Shown: piece after piece, positions 8,576 to 17,517 of the stretch | How the letters are laid out: each line of letters starts with the position of its first letter | How positions within the stretch are numbered: the stretch's first letter is position 1 | Origin: Paraburkholderia hayleyella | GTDB lineage: Bacteria; Pseudomonadota; Gammaproteobacteria; Burkholderiales; Burkholderiaceae | Direction of reading: 5' to 3' | Assembly (NCBI RefSeq): GCF_009455685.1 | Contig: NZ_QPES01000001.1 | Location: 2,046,001-2,110,000 of the forward strand | DNA: 64,000 nt | The notes under the pieces: generated by a model | Seen by the model: only the letters and a program-made list of their open reading frames with translations | Database searches by the model: none | Told to the model about the DNA's origin: nothing | Made by a program: the position numbers and the translations under genes

Positions 8576-8612
8576 AAGCCGTGCCAGCCGCCCACGACGG
8601 CTGGCACGGCTT
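8576..8612 (-). terminator. Perfect 15-bp hairpin after phaB
   Basis: AAGCCGTGCCAGCCG pairs perfectly with CGGCTGGCACGGCTT across a 7-nt loop, starting 5 bp after the phaB stop. It lacks a clear T-run on the minus strand, so it may only partly stop transcription or may stabilise the phaCAB message. Confidence 0.6.
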
Positions 8613-8617
8613 GGGGC

Positions 8618-9358
8618 TCAGCCCATGTGCAGGCCACCATTGAGCGAAAAATCAGCGCCCGTGGCAAAACCCGACTCGTCGGATGCGAGCCACGCGACAA
8701 TCGAGCCGATCTCATCAGGCTGGCCCAGACGGCGCACCGGAATGGTCGCCACGATCTTCTCCAGCACATCCTGGCGAATCGATTTCACCATGTCAGTGCC
8801 GATATAGCCTGGCGAAACCGTATTGACGGTCACGCCTTTGGTGGCAACTTCCTGGGCCAGTGACATCGTAAAACCGTGAATCCCGGCCTTGGCGGTCGAA
8901 TAATTGGTCTGGCCGAACTGGCCTTTTTGCCCGTTCACCGACGAAATGCTGATGACCCGGCCCCAGCCGCGTTCCACCATGCCGTCGATGACCTGTTTCG
9001 TCACGTTGAAGAGACTCGTCAGGTTGGTGTCGATCACCGAGGTCCAGTCTTCATGTGTCATTTTGCGAAATACCACATCGCGTGTGATGCCGGCATTGTT
9101 CACCAGCACGTCGACTTCCCCGACTTCAGCCTTGACCTTGTCGAAGGCTTCGCGGGTGGAATCCCAATCGCCCACATTGCCTTCGGAGGCGATGAAATTA
9201 AAACCGAGCGTTTTTTGCTCCTCGAGCCATTTGGCGCGGCGCGGCGAATTAGGCCCGCATCCGGCGATCACCTTAAAACCCTCCGTGTGCAGCCGCTGGC
9301 AGATACTCGTACCGATACCGCCCATCCCACCTGTGACATACGCAATTCGTTGTGACAT
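8618..9358 (-). CDS. phaB: Acetoacetyl-CoA reductase PhaB
   Basis: A 246-residue short-chain dehydrogenase. It has the NADPH-binding glycine motif TGGMGGIG at 9-16, NNAG at 87-90, Ser138-Ser140, and the catalytic Tyr153-x3-Lys157 (YSTAK). It reduces acetoacetyl-CoA to (R)-3-hydroxybutyryl-CoA, the second step of PHB synthesis. The GQKGQFGQTNYSTAKAG segment is typical of PhaB rather than FabG. A GGAG site lies about 7 nt upstream of ATG 9358. Confidence 0.95.
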   Translation of the reverse strand: MSQRIAYVTGGMGGIGTSICQRLHTEGFKVIAGCGPNSPRRAKWLEEQKTLGFNFIASEGNVGDWDSTREAFDKVKAEVGEVDVLVNNAGITRDVVFRKMTHEDWTSVIDTNLTSLFNVTKQVIDGMVERGWGRVISISSVNGQKGQFGQTNYSTAKAGIHGFTMSLAQEVATKGVTVNTVSPGYIGTDMVKSIRQDVLEKIVATIPVRRLGQPDEIGSIVAWLASDESGFATGADFSLNGGLHMG

Positions 9359-9471
9359 AAAACACTCCGTTATCGTTTTACGAGGCGCTGGCTAGCGCCC
9401 CTGTCTCTCATTAGTGCTTCTTTCCGTATCTTTCTGGCTTCATGCCGCTGCATCGCGGCGGGTGAGCAGCG

Positions 9472-10653
9472 TCAGATCCGCTCGACAGCCAGCGCCACCC
9501 CCATCCCCCCGCCGATACACAGCGAGGCGAGCGCGCGTTTTGCCTCGCGCTTTTGCATTTCATACAGCAGCGTCACCAGAATGCGGCAACCGGATGCGCC
9601 AATTGGATGGCCCAGCGCAATCGCCCCGCCGTTGACGTTGATCTTCGAGGTATCCCAGCCCATCTGCTGATGCACGGCCAGCGCTTGCGCGGCAAAGGCC
9701 TCGTTGATCTCCATCAGGTCGAGATCGTCCACGCTCCAGCCCGCGCGCTCCAGACAACGGCGCGAAGCCGGCACCGGGCCCATGCCCATCACTTTGGGAT
9801 CAACGCCGGCCGCGGCATAAGCCTTGATCCGCGCCAACGGCTTAAGGCCCAGCGCCTCCGCTTTCCTGGCCGACATCACGACAACCGCCGCCGCACCGTC
9901 ATTCAGGCCGGAAGCGTTGGCGGCCGTCACGGTCCCATCCTTGGCGAAAGCAGGCTTCAAACCCGCGAGGGATTCCGCCGTGACGCCGTGGCGCACGAAC
10001 TCATCCGTGGCAAAACGCAAGGGGTCGCCCTTGCGTTGCGCGATCTCGACGGGCACGATTTCGTCGGCGAAACGGTTGGCCTTTTGCGCCGCTTCCGCCT
10101 TGTTTTGCGACAGTGCCGCAAACGCGTCCTGCTGCTCGCGGGTAATGCCGTATTCACGCGCCACGTTCTCAGCCGTCACGCCCATGTGGTACTGGTTATA
10201 AACGTCCCACAAGCCATCGACGATCATGCTGTCGACCAGCTTCGTGTCGCCCATGCGAAACCCCTCGCGTGAGCCTGGCAGCACGTGCGGCGACGCGCTC
10301 ATGTTCTCCTCGCCACCGGCGATAACCACATCGGCGTCGCCCGCGATAATCGCGTTGGCTGCCAGCATGACGGCCTTCAGGCCCGAACCACAAACCTTGT
10401 TAATCGTCATGGCCGGCACCGTATCAGGCAAACCAGCCTTGATCAGCGCCTGGCGCGCCGGGTTTTGTCCCGACGCCGCCGTCAGCACCTGGCCCATGAT
10501 GACTTCACTCACCTGTTCGGGCTTGAGCCCGGCTCGCGCCAGCGCGGCCCGAATCACGACCGCACCCAGTTCCGGCGCCGCAACCTTGGCCAGCGACCCG
10601 CCAAATTTGCCGACCGCAGTGCGGGCAGCCGATACGATCACTACATCAGTCAT
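9472..10653 (-). CDS. phaA: Acetyl-CoA acetyltransferase (beta-ketothiolase) PhaA
   Basis: A 393-residue thiolase that condenses two acetyl-CoA into acetoacetyl-CoA, the first step of PHB synthesis. The nucleophilic Cys88 lies in NKVCGSGLKA; the catalytic His is in GHPIGASG and the second Cys in LCIGGGMG near the C-terminus. It is the middle gene of phaC-phaA-phaB. The 232-bp gap to phaC contains a ten-copy 8-bp repeat. Confidence 0.95.
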   Translation of the reverse strand: MTDVVIVSAARTAVGKFGGSLAKVAAPELGAVVIRAALARAGLKPEQVSEVIMGQVLTAASGQNPARQALIKAGLPDTVPAMTINKVCGSGLKAVMLAANAIIAGDADVVIAGGEENMSASPHVLPGSREGFRMGDTKLVDSMIVDGLWDVYNQYHMGVTAENVAREYGITREQQDAFAALSQNKAEAAQKANRFADEIVPVEIAQRKGDPLRFATDEFVRHGVTAESLAGLKPAFAKDGTVTAANASGLNDGAAAVVVMSARKAEALGLKPLARIKAYAAAGVDPKVMGMGPVPASRRCLERAGWSVDDLDLMEINEAFAAQALAVHQQMGWDTSKINVNGGAIALGHPIGASGCRILVTLLYEMQKREAKRALASLCIGGGMGVALAVERI

Positions 10654-10744
10654 TGCTATTTCCTCGGGGCCTCGCAGCCAGCCACGCCGCCGCCCATTAC
10701 GATTACGTTAAGAACCTGTTTGTCATGCCGCGCCCAGCGCCTTT

Positions 10745-10824
10745 GCACACCTGCACACCTGCACACCTGCACACCTGCACACCTGCACACCTGCACACCT
10801 GCACACCTGCACACCTGCACACCT
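10745..10824. repeat. Ten perfect tandem copies of an 8-bp repeat between phaC and phaA
   Basis: GCACACCT is repeated exactly ten times without a mismatch, then breaks at GCATGG. It lies in the transcribed spacer 61 bp after the phaC stop and 91 bp before the phaA start. An 8-bp unit is not a multiple of three, so inside a gene it would shift the frame; here it can only change spacer length or RNA structure. Unit length and absence of spacers exclude a CRISPR array. Confidence 0.97.
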
Positions 10825-10885
10825 GCATGGCTCGCCGCTTTGCGCGTCACCCTTACAGTCTGTCTACCCAGCCTGCCCGAAGCGT

Positions 10886-12640
10886 TTAGTCCCGCTGCTG
10901 GACATAACGCCCGGGGGCCGGTTCAAGCACCGGATACCGCGCCGAACCCAGCGTTTTGGGTTTAATCTTTTTGCCGCCGTACTGGTCGAGCCAGCGGGTC
11001 CATTCGGGCCACCAGCTGCCTGGCACGGACACGGCATCGGCCAGCCACGCTTGCGCCGAAGCCGGCAAATGCCTGGGCGCGTTTTCAAGCACCCAGTAAT
11101 TGCGTTTATTTTTCGCGGGCGGATTGATGACGCCCGCGATATGCCCCGAGGCGCCCAGCACGAACTTGAGCGGCCCGCTCAGGAGCGGCGCCGAAGCATA
11201 GGCGCTGTGCCACGGCACGATATGGTCATCGCGCGAACCATAGATGAAAGTCGGCACATCGATGCGGGAAAAATCGACCGGCTCATCGCACACCGTGAGC
11301 GCACCCGGTTTGCACAGACGGTTTTCGAGGTAGGTATGGCGCAGATACCAGACGAACATCGGCCCCGGCAAGCTGGTGGAATCGCTATTCCAGTAGAGCA
11401 GATCGAAGGGCGCGGGCGTGTGGCCCTTGAGGTAGTTATCGACGACGTAATTCCATACCAGATCGTTGGGCCGCAGGAACGAGAACGTATTGGCGAACTC
11501 GATGCCGCGCATCAGGCCTGGCTTGCCGCCCTCCTTGCCGCCGATGTTGCGCTCGCGCATTTGCACATGGGCCTCGTTGACGAAGACATCGAGCACACCG
11601 GTATCGGAAAAATCGAGCATCGCCGTCAGCAGGGTCATCGATGCGGCGGGATGCGCGCCGCGCGCGGCCGCCACGGCCAGCGCAGTGGCCAGCAACGTGC
11701 CGCCGACGCAGAACCCCAGGGTGTTGACCTGTTCGCGCCCGCTCACCTCGCGCACGACATCGAGCGCGGCGAGCACACCTTCGCTCACGTAGTCATCCCA
11801 GGTTTTATGGGCCAGCGAGGCATCCGCGTTACGCCACGAAATCATGTAGACCTGATGCCCCGCCTCGAGCGCATGCACGACGAGCGAGTTTTCGGGCTGC
11901 AAATCGAGGATGTAGAACTTGTTGATGCAAGGCGGCACGATCAGGAGAGGCCGCTCGCACACTGTCGTTGTGCGCGGCGCGTACTGGATCAGCTGGATCA
12001 GGTCGTTTTCGAAGATCACCGAACCCGGCGTGTTCGCCAGATTTTTGCCCACGACAAAACCGGTTTCGTCGGTTTGCGAAATCTTGCCGCGCTGTAAATC
12101 GGCCAGCAGATTGCTCATGCCCTGACGCAGGCTTTCGCCCTGGCTGTCGAGCAGGGTTTTCTGGGCTTCTGGATTGAACGCGAAGAAGTTGCTGGGCGCC
12201 GCCGCCGCGCTCCATTGCTGGACTGCAAAACGAATCCGCTCGCGCACTTTGGGGTCGAGCTCAAGTGCATCCGCCAGCGCCTCGAGATAGCGCGTATTGA
12301 GCAAGTACCAGGCCGCCGAAAACGCGTAAGCCGGCGTGGCGCGCCAAGCCTCGGCGCTAAAGCGGCGATCTTTGAGTTCGGGGATGCTGGGCCTGGTTTG
12401 CGCGATCTGCTGCAACAACTGCAGCACCTCGCGCGAATAGTCGGCCTGCAATTGCTGCAAACGCTGCGTGGGAATCGTGGCGGTAGGCGGCACTGCGGGC
12501 GCGGCAAACATGCGCCACGCCTGCTGCCACCCTTCCAGCCATTGCTGCATGGGCAAGCCTGCCCCGGGCTGCTGCTGGGAGGATGTTGCCGATGAGGGGT
12601 CAGTGCCTGAGAAGCTTGAAGAACTTGAGGATGCAACCAT
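10886..12640 (-). CDS. phaC: Class I poly(R)-hydroxyalkanoic acid synthase PhaC
   Basis: A 584-residue synthase that polymerises 3-hydroxyacyl-CoA into granules. The lipase-box variant with nucleophilic Cys is LGFCVGG; the catalytic Asp is in YGSRDDHIVPW and the catalytic His in GASGHIAGVINPP. Length and single-gene form fit class I. The first 25 residues are Ser/Gln-rich and variable. A TTGACA promoter lies about 110 bp upstream. It is first gene of phaC-phaA-phaB. Confidence 0.96.
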   Translation of the reverse strand: MVASSSSSSFSGTDPSSATSSQQQPGAGLPMQQWLEGWQQAWRMFAAPAVPPTATIPTQRLQQLQADYSREVLQLLQQIAQTRPSIPELKDRRFSAEAWRATPAYAFSAAWYLLNTRYLEALADALELDPKVRERIRFAVQQWSAAAAPSNFFAFNPEAQKTLLDSQGESLRQGMSNLLADLQRGKISQTDETGFVVGKNLANTPGSVIFENDLIQLIQYAPRTTTVCERPLLIVPPCINKFYILDLQPENSLVVHALEAGHQVYMISWRNADASLAHKTWDDYVSEGVLAALDVVREVSGREQVNTLGFCVGGTLLATALAVAAARGAHPAASMTLLTAMLDFSDTGVLDVFVNEAHVQMRERNIGGKEGGKPGLMRGIEFANTFSFLRPNDLVWNYVVDNYLKGHTPAPFDLLYWNSDSTSLPGPMFVWYLRHTYLENRLCKPGALTVCDEPVDFSRIDVPTFIYGSRDDHIVPWHSAYASAPLLSGPLKFVLGASGHIAGVINPPAKNKRNYWVLENAPRHLPASAQAWLADAVSVPGSWWPEWTRWLDQYGGKKIKPKTLGSARYPVLEPAPGRYVQQRD

Positions 12641-12750
12641 GCCTGCTTATGACCGGTGAGTCTTCGTGGACAGGATGGGGACAGATTTTCTGCGCACGAA
12701 GACGATTATTCGTAGCCGCTCACGCCCTGTTTGAAGCGGAGGGAACGCTC

Positions 12751-12780
12751 ATTCTTGCGCCCTCTGATAATGCGTGTCAA
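12751..12780 (-). promoter_or_regulatory. Promoter of the phaC operon
   Basis: On the minus strand a perfect TTGACA (12780-12775) is followed after 18 bp by AAGAAT (12756-12751), giving a leader of roughly 105 nt before phaC. It is the only good -35/-10 pair in the 289-bp gap between pgeF and phaC. Confidence 0.6.
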
Positions 12781-12929
12781 TGGTTGTTCCCGATTTTGCC
12801 GCAGAGCGATTTTTTAAATTATCGTTTTCCCCCATGTCGCTCAGCAGCGGGTTGAGCGTGAGGCTAGACGAGTGGGGTCGGATGCGTTACCGCGATGCGT
12901 AGCTTCAAGCGTAATGTTTAGCGTGGCGT

Positions 12930-13769
12930 CTAGCTGGCAAGCCAGATCAGCGCCGCCATGCGGCCCGTGGCCTGATCGCGGCGATACGAATAAAAACGCC
13001 CGGGATCACCGACCGTGCACAGGTTGCCCCCCGTAACCCGCGTCACGCCCACGCGCAACAGCCGCAACCGGGCTAACGCAGGCAGATCAGCGAGATATTT
13101 TCCGCCTGCGCCGGGACGCGCGACGAAAGCCCGCTGCGTTGCCTCGCGCGGCACCCCCTCAGGGGCTTCACTGACGAAAGCCTCCCGCACCTCCGCCCCG
13201 ACTTCAAACGCCGTGGGGCCAATGGATGGCCCAAGCCAGGCATGCAAGGCCGACGTGGGCGCTCCGGCCAGTTGCGCCACCTGCTGCGCCGTGCGCTCGA
13301 GAATGCCCGCGGCCAGCCCGCGCCAACCCGCATGCGCCGCGCCCACTGCGCGACCCGCCGCATCGCACAGCAAGACCGGCATACAATCGGCCACCATCAC
13401 CGCGCACACCACACCGGGCTGGTCCGCCACACTCGCATCCGCTCGCAACAGCGGAGCCTCTTCAGCCTGCTGCAACAACGCATCCTCGGCGCGCACCACG
13501 CTCACGCCGTGAACCTGCTCCAGCCACGCCACGTTCTGCACGCCGGCACACGCCAGAAGCCGCGCGCGATTAGCCGCGACACACGCGGGATCGTCGCCCG
13601 TATGCAAGCCCAGGTTCAGCCCCCCAGGCGCTTCGCTCCCCGCTTGCCAGCGGCCATAAGGGGGCAGGCTGACGCCGCCCGCGCGCGTTGTCATGAGCGC
13701 ACGCACACGCGGCGCGACCGGCCACGAGGGATAGAGCAAATCGGCTGGCGTTAGCCCAGAGGCTGTCAT
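12930..13769 (-). CDS. pgeF: Peptidoglycan editing factor PgeF (YfiH/laccase-domain protein)
   Basis: A 279-residue protein of the former multicopper polyphenol oxidase family. Metal-site residues are visible in LEQVHGVSVV, MVADCMPVLLCD and GAAHAGWRGLAAGI (the His-Cys-His set). Family members hydrolyse misincorporated amino acids from peptidoglycan precursors or act on purine nucleosides. The start overlaps the rluD stop by ATGA, the usual proteobacterial pairing. Confidence 0.9.
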   Translation of the reverse strand: MTASGLTPADLLYPSWPVAPRVRALMTTRAGGVSLPPYGRWQAGSEAPGGLNLGLHTGDDPACVAANRARLLACAGVQNVAWLEQVHGVSVVRAEDALLQQAEEAPLLRADASVADQPGVVCAVMVADCMPVLLCDAAGRAVGAAHAGWRGLAAGILERTAQQVAQLAGAPTSALHAWLGPSIGPTAFEVGAEVREAFVSEAPEGVPREATQRAFVARPGAGGKYLADLPALARLRLLRVGVTRVTGGNLCTVGDPGRFYSYRRDQATGRMAALIWLAS

Positions 13770-14971
13770 ACCTCGTCATCCTCATCATCGAAAGCATCGT
13801 CAGTATCGTCGAATGCGCCCTCGTCCATGCCAGCCTCCGCGAAAGAGAGGTCGAATTCGCCGCAATCCGCGCGCCCTAGCCCGAGCGCCGCCGCCAGCAC
13901 CGTCATATCCTCCGGGAGCTCGGCCCGCCATTGCATCGTGCGTCCCGTGCGCGGATGAACCAGCCCCAGCCGCCACGCGTGCAGCGCCTGACGCGCAAAG
14001 CCGCCGGGCAGCGGCGCGACAGAACGCTTGCCGCGTGCATGACCATATACAGGGTCGCCCAGCAAGGGGTGTCCTGTATAAGCACAATGCACCCGGATCT
14101 GATGTGTGCGCCCGGTATCCAGATCGCACTGAATCGCGGAAACCGGCTGATGCTCCCAAATTGCCGAGCCTATTCGCTGAAAATGCGTGCGCGCCGCTTT
14201 GCCTGCCGCACTCTTCACCACCGCCATGCGCGTGCGCTCGCGTGGATCGCGGCCAATCGGCGCCTCGATCGTGCCGCTCGCGGGCATGTTGCCCCACACC
14301 AGCGCGAGATAACGGCGCTTCACCGTGCGCGCCTGCAACTGGCGTACCAGATCCGTTTGCGCTTCGAGCGTGCGTGCCACCACCATGAGCCCCGAGGTTT
14401 CCTTGTCGAGCCGGTGCACGATCCCGGCGCGCGGCAAACCCGCCGCAGCCGGGCCATAGCGATGCAACAGGCCATTGAGCACCGTGCCGCTCCAGTTGCC
14501 CGCCGCCGGATGCACCACCAGCCCGGCAGGCTTGTCGAGCACCAGCAATGTGTCGTCTTCGTAGACAACGGCCAGTTCGACCGGCTCGGGCGTAAACGCC
14601 AGTTGCCCAGGCAGGAGATCGGCGTTGAGTTCGAGCGTCGCGCCAAGCGGCACAGGCTGGCGAATCTTGCCTGGAACCCCGTCGATACGCACCCGCTGCG
14701 CTTCAATCCAGCTTTGCAGGCGGTTACGGGAAAATTCCGGAAAAACGCGTGCCAGCACTTTATCGAGCCGCTCGCCAGCGAGTTCGGGTGGCACGACGAC
14801 GAGGCGCGGCGCGTCATGGTCATGACGGCCAGATTCACGCGAATCCAGCGCCGCGGCAGCCGTGACAAGTGGATGGGAGGTTGGTGAATCGGCGGGTTCA
14901 GCGCTTGGGCTATAATCTTTCGAGCTATTCCGGGAGCCGGCTGCGGTAACCGGGTTATTTGAGCGGGTCAT
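13766..14971 (-). CDS. rluD: 23S rRNA pseudouridine synthase RluD
   Basis: It has an N-terminal S4 RNA-binding domain (ERLDKVLARVFPEFSRNRLQ) and a catalytic domain with HRLDKETSGLMV, whose Asp is the nucleophile. RluD makes pseudouridines 1911, 1915 and 1917 in helix 69 of 23S rRNA. The ATG at 14971 is preferred; an in-frame GTG at 14986 is possible and neither has a clear ribosome site. The first 60 residues are low complexity and the C-terminus ends in an Asp/Glu-rich tail. It is coupled to pgeF by ATGA and divergent from bamD. Confidence 0.93.
   Translation of the reverse strand: MTRSNNPVTAAGSRNSSKDYSPSAEPADSPTSHPLVTAAAALDSRESGRHDHDAPRLVVVPPELAGERLDKVLARVFPEFSRNRLQSWIEAQRVRIDGVPGKIRQPVPLGATLELNADLLPGQLAFTPEPVELAVVYEDDTLLVLDKPAGLVVHPAAGNWSGTVLNGLLHRYGPAAAGLPRAGIVHRLDKETSGLMVVARTLEAQTDLVRQLQARTVKRRYLALVWGNMPASGTIEAPIGRDPRERTRMAVVKSAAGKAARTHFQRIGSAIWEHQPVSAIQCDLDTGRTHQIRVHCAYTGHPLLGDPVYGHARGKRSVAPLPGGFARQALHAWRLGLVHPRTGRTMQWRAELPEDMTVLAAALGLGRADCGEFDLSFAEAGMDEGAFDDTDDAFDDEDDEV
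14911..14916 (+). promoter_or_regulatory. Consensus -10 box for bamD
   Basis: A perfect TATAAT preceded by GGGC lies 112 bp upstream of the chosen bamD start, inside the 5' end of the divergent rluD gene. No good -35 box is visible at 16-18 bp. Confidence 0.5.
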
Positions 14972-15027
14972 TGGAGTCTGGGTCACCTGGACATAAAGCC
15001 ATACAGCCGAACTGGGAAATACAAGCC

Positions 15028-15861
15028 TTGAACACCATTACAAATACTGCCCGAACGACGGCCAGGAACATGGCCAGATACATTGCATGCGCCGCCGCCG
15101 TTGCTGCCGTGGCAGCCTGTCATGGATTGCCAGAAAAAACCGACGAAGCCACCACGTGGAACAACAACAAATTATATACGGAGGCGCAAGACGCCCTCTC
15201 CGGCAACGACTACGGCAAATGCGCGAAATACTTCGAAATGCTCGAAGGACGCGATCCCTTCGGCCATTTTGCGCAACAGGCGCAAATCAACGTGGCCTAC
15301 TGCAACTGGAAAGACAACGAACCCGCTGCCGCAGACCAGGCGGTTGACCGCTTTATCCAGTTGCACCCGGATCATCCCGATATCGCCTATGCGTTCTATC
15401 TGAAAGGCATGATCCATTTCAATGACGATCTGGGCCTTTTTGGCCGCTTCTCAGGGCAGGACATGAGCGAGCGCGACCCCAAATCGCTGCGTGAATCCTA
15501 CGATTCCTTCAAGGTCGTCGTGGACCGTTATCCGAACAGCAAATATGCCGCCGATGCCGCGCAACGCATGCGCTATATCGTCAATGCACTGGCCTCACAC
15601 GAAGTTCACGCAGCCGATTATTACTATCGTCGCGGCGCTTATGTGGCAGCCGTCAACCGGGCGCAACTGGCCATCTCCCAGTACAAAAACACGCCGGCTA
15701 TCGAAGATGCCTTGCACATCATGATGCTGTCGTATCAAAAACTGAACCAGCCAGAACTCGCCAACGACACCCAACGCGTGCTGGCAGGCACGTTCCCTGA
15801 TAGCCCGTTTGTGACAGGCAGGCCCCGCCCGGGCAAAGCCAAATCCTGGTGGCAGTTTTAA
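15028..15861 (+). CDS. bamD: Outer-membrane assembly lipoprotein BamD
   Basis: A lipoprotein with TPR-like repeats that anchors the BAM complex folding outer-membrane beta-barrels. The signal peptide ends at the lipobox AVAAC and the mature part starts CHGLPEKTDEATTW, a conserved BamD N-terminus. The rest is tandem helices with motifs such as DPKSLRESYDSFKVVVDRYPNS. TTG 15028 gives an Arg-containing n-region (TARTTARNMARY); ATG 15070, with AGGA just upstream, is a serious alternative. The product is 277 residues from the TTG. A shared terminator follows. Confidence 0.9.
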   Translation: MNTITNTARTTARNMARYIACAAAVAAVAACHGLPEKTDEATTWNNNKLYTEAQDALSGNDYGKCAKYFEMLEGRDPFGHFAQQAQINVAYCNWKDNEPAAADQAVDRFIQLHPDHPDIAYAFYLKGMIHFNDDLGLFGRFSGQDMSERDPKSLRESYDSFKVVVDRYPNSKYAADAAQRMRYIVNALASHEVHAADYYYRRGAYVAAVNRAQLAISQYKNTPAIEDALHIMMLSYQKLNQPELANDTQRVLAGTFPDSPFVTGRPRPGKAKSWWQF

Positions 15862-15886
15862 GCCCGTTCGTTGTATCGTCTTCAGC

Positions 15887-15925
15887 AAAATGCCACGGCC
15901 ATTTATTGTGCCGTGGCATTTTTTT
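15887..15925. terminator. Bidirectional intrinsic terminator between bamD and rlmD
   Basis: AAAATGCCACGGC pairs with GCCGTGGCATTTT across a short loop, followed by a run of seven Ts on the plus strand and preceded by As that form a short U-run on the minus strand. It lies between two convergent genes. Confidence 0.9.
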
Positions 15926-15975
15926 GCCGGTTTTTTTATCCAACCTCAATCTCAGCGCTTATCCGCGTTGAGCCA

Positions 15976-17418
15976 TCAACCGTTAGCGGCTTCCCGCTCG
16001 AACAGGGCAATCGATTCCACATGCGACGTATGCGGAAACATATTGATGATGCCCACGCCCTTCAAACGATAACCTGCCTCGTGCACGAGCACGCCCGTAT
16101 CGCGGGCGAGCGTCGCGGGATTGCACGAAACATAAACGATACGGCTGGGCAGCGTGCCCACGCCGCTTTGTGCGATTTCAGCCAGAGCCTTGGCCACCGT
16201 CATGGCGCCCTCGCGCGGTGGATCAATCAGGAATTTGTCGAACGCGCCTAGTGCGCGAAGATCGTCCGCGGAAACCTCGAACAGATTGCGGCAGGCGAAC
16301 GTGGTATGGCCCGCCACGCCGTTTAGCTGGGCGTTGTCAAGCGCACGCGCCGTGAGCATTTCGCTGCCTTCGATACCGACCACCTCGCGGGCGATACGGG
16401 CCAGCGGCAGCGTAAAGTTGCCAATGCCGCAAAAAAGATCGAGTACCCGATCCTGTCGTGACGGCGCAAGCAAGCGCAATGCCCGCCCGACCAGCACACG
16501 GTTGATCGGGTGATTCACCTGGGTGAAATCGGTGGGCTTGAACGGCATGCGGATATTGAATTCCGGCAGCGTGTAATCCAGCGCCAGCGAGGCCTCGAGC
16601 GGATAAAACGGCCGCGCCGATTCAGGCCCCTCGGCCTGAAGCCAGAACTGCACCGCATGCGTATCGGCAAAGCTGCGCAGCAACTGCTGGTCAGCAACAC
16701 TCAGGGGTGCGAGATGACGCAGCACCAGCGCGGTCACCGAGGTCCCAACCGCCACTTCAATCTGCGGCATCTTGTCGCTGATCGACAGTTGATTGACCAG
16801 TTCGCGCAACGGCATCAGCAGCGCCGACACATGAGGCGGTAGCACCGCGCAGCTTGTCATGTCGGCCACATAACTGCTCTTGCGCTCACGAAACCCGATC
16901 AGTGCCCCGCCCCGGCTCGCCACATGACGCACGGACAGGCGCGCCCGATAGCGATATCCCCAGGAAGGCCCATGAATGGGCCGAAATACCGTCTCGGCGC
17001 GCAACCGCGCCAGATGAGCCAGATTGTCTTCGAGCACGCGCTGCTTGACGGCGATCTGCGCACGCACATCAAGATGCTGCATCGAGCAGCCACCGCATTG
17101 GCCAAAAAAACGGCAACCGGGTTCGGTGCGCATCACGCTTTTGCGCAAAATAGCAACGGCGTCGGCTTGTTCAAACGCCGCCTTCCTGCGATAGCTCGAA
17201 TAACTGACACGCTCACCCGGCAATGCGCCTTCCACGAAAATCACCTTGCCCGGCGAGCCGTCTTCATTACGTATGCGGCCAACACCACGCGCATCCATAT
17301 CGAGTGATTCAATTTCAAGTTCGGGCGCAACGAAATCGACGCTCGAAGCCTGTGCTGCGACCGGCTTTTTCTTTTTGTTCAAACGATAGCGATAGGGAGA
17401 AGAACGGGACACCTGCAA
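15976..17418 (-). CDS. rlmD: 23S rRNA (uracil-1939-C5)-methyltransferase RlmD
   Basis: A 480-residue RumA-type enzyme. An N-terminal TRAM-like domain (LDMDARGVGRI) is followed by the 4Fe-4S cysteines in CRFFGQCGGCSMQH, the SAM site LDLFCGIGNFTLPLA, IDPPREGA and the nucleophilic Cys in YVSCNPATLARD. All catalytic landmarks are intact. The first 25 residues are basic (NKKKKP). It lies 99 bp after the exonuclease gene on the same strand. Confidence 0.95.
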   Translation of the reverse strand: MQVSRSSPYRYRLNKKKKPVAAQASSVDFVAPELEIESLDMDARGVGRIRNEDGSPGKVIFVEGALPGERVSYSSYRRKAAFEQADAVAILRKSVMRTEPGCRFFGQCGGCSMQHLDVRAQIAVKQRVLEDNLAHLARLRAETVFRPIHGPSWGYRYRARLSVRHVASRGGALIGFRERKSSYVADMTSCAVLPPHVSALLMPLRELVNQLSISDKMPQIEVAVGTSVTALVLRHLAPLSVADQQLLRSFADTHAVQFWLQAEGPESARPFYPLEASLALDYTLPEFNIRMPFKPTDFTQVNHPINRVLVGRALRLLAPSRQDRVLDLFCGIGNFTLPLARIAREVVGIEGSEMLTARALDNAQLNGVAGHTTFACRNLFEVSADDLRALGAFDKFLIDPPREGAMTVAKALAEIAQSGVGTLPSRIVYVSCNPATLARDTGVLVHEAGYRLKGVGIINMFPHTSHVESIALFEREAANG

Positions 17419-17517
17419 CTTCCTGAATAACGATGTAATGATGTAACGATGTAGCGATGAATACGCGGATAACCAGGCGGGATAGCTCGCTGGAACAGCG
17501 AATGCAAGACACGCCGG

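Noticed and set aside
10745..10824. Array considered as a CRISPR
   Set aside because: The unit is 8 bp with no spacers.
10653..10965. Open frames through the 8-bp repeat encoding repeated Leu-His-Thr-Cys-Thr-Pro-Ala-His
   Set aside because: Products of the tandem array only; the flanking sequence has no coding features or ribosome site.
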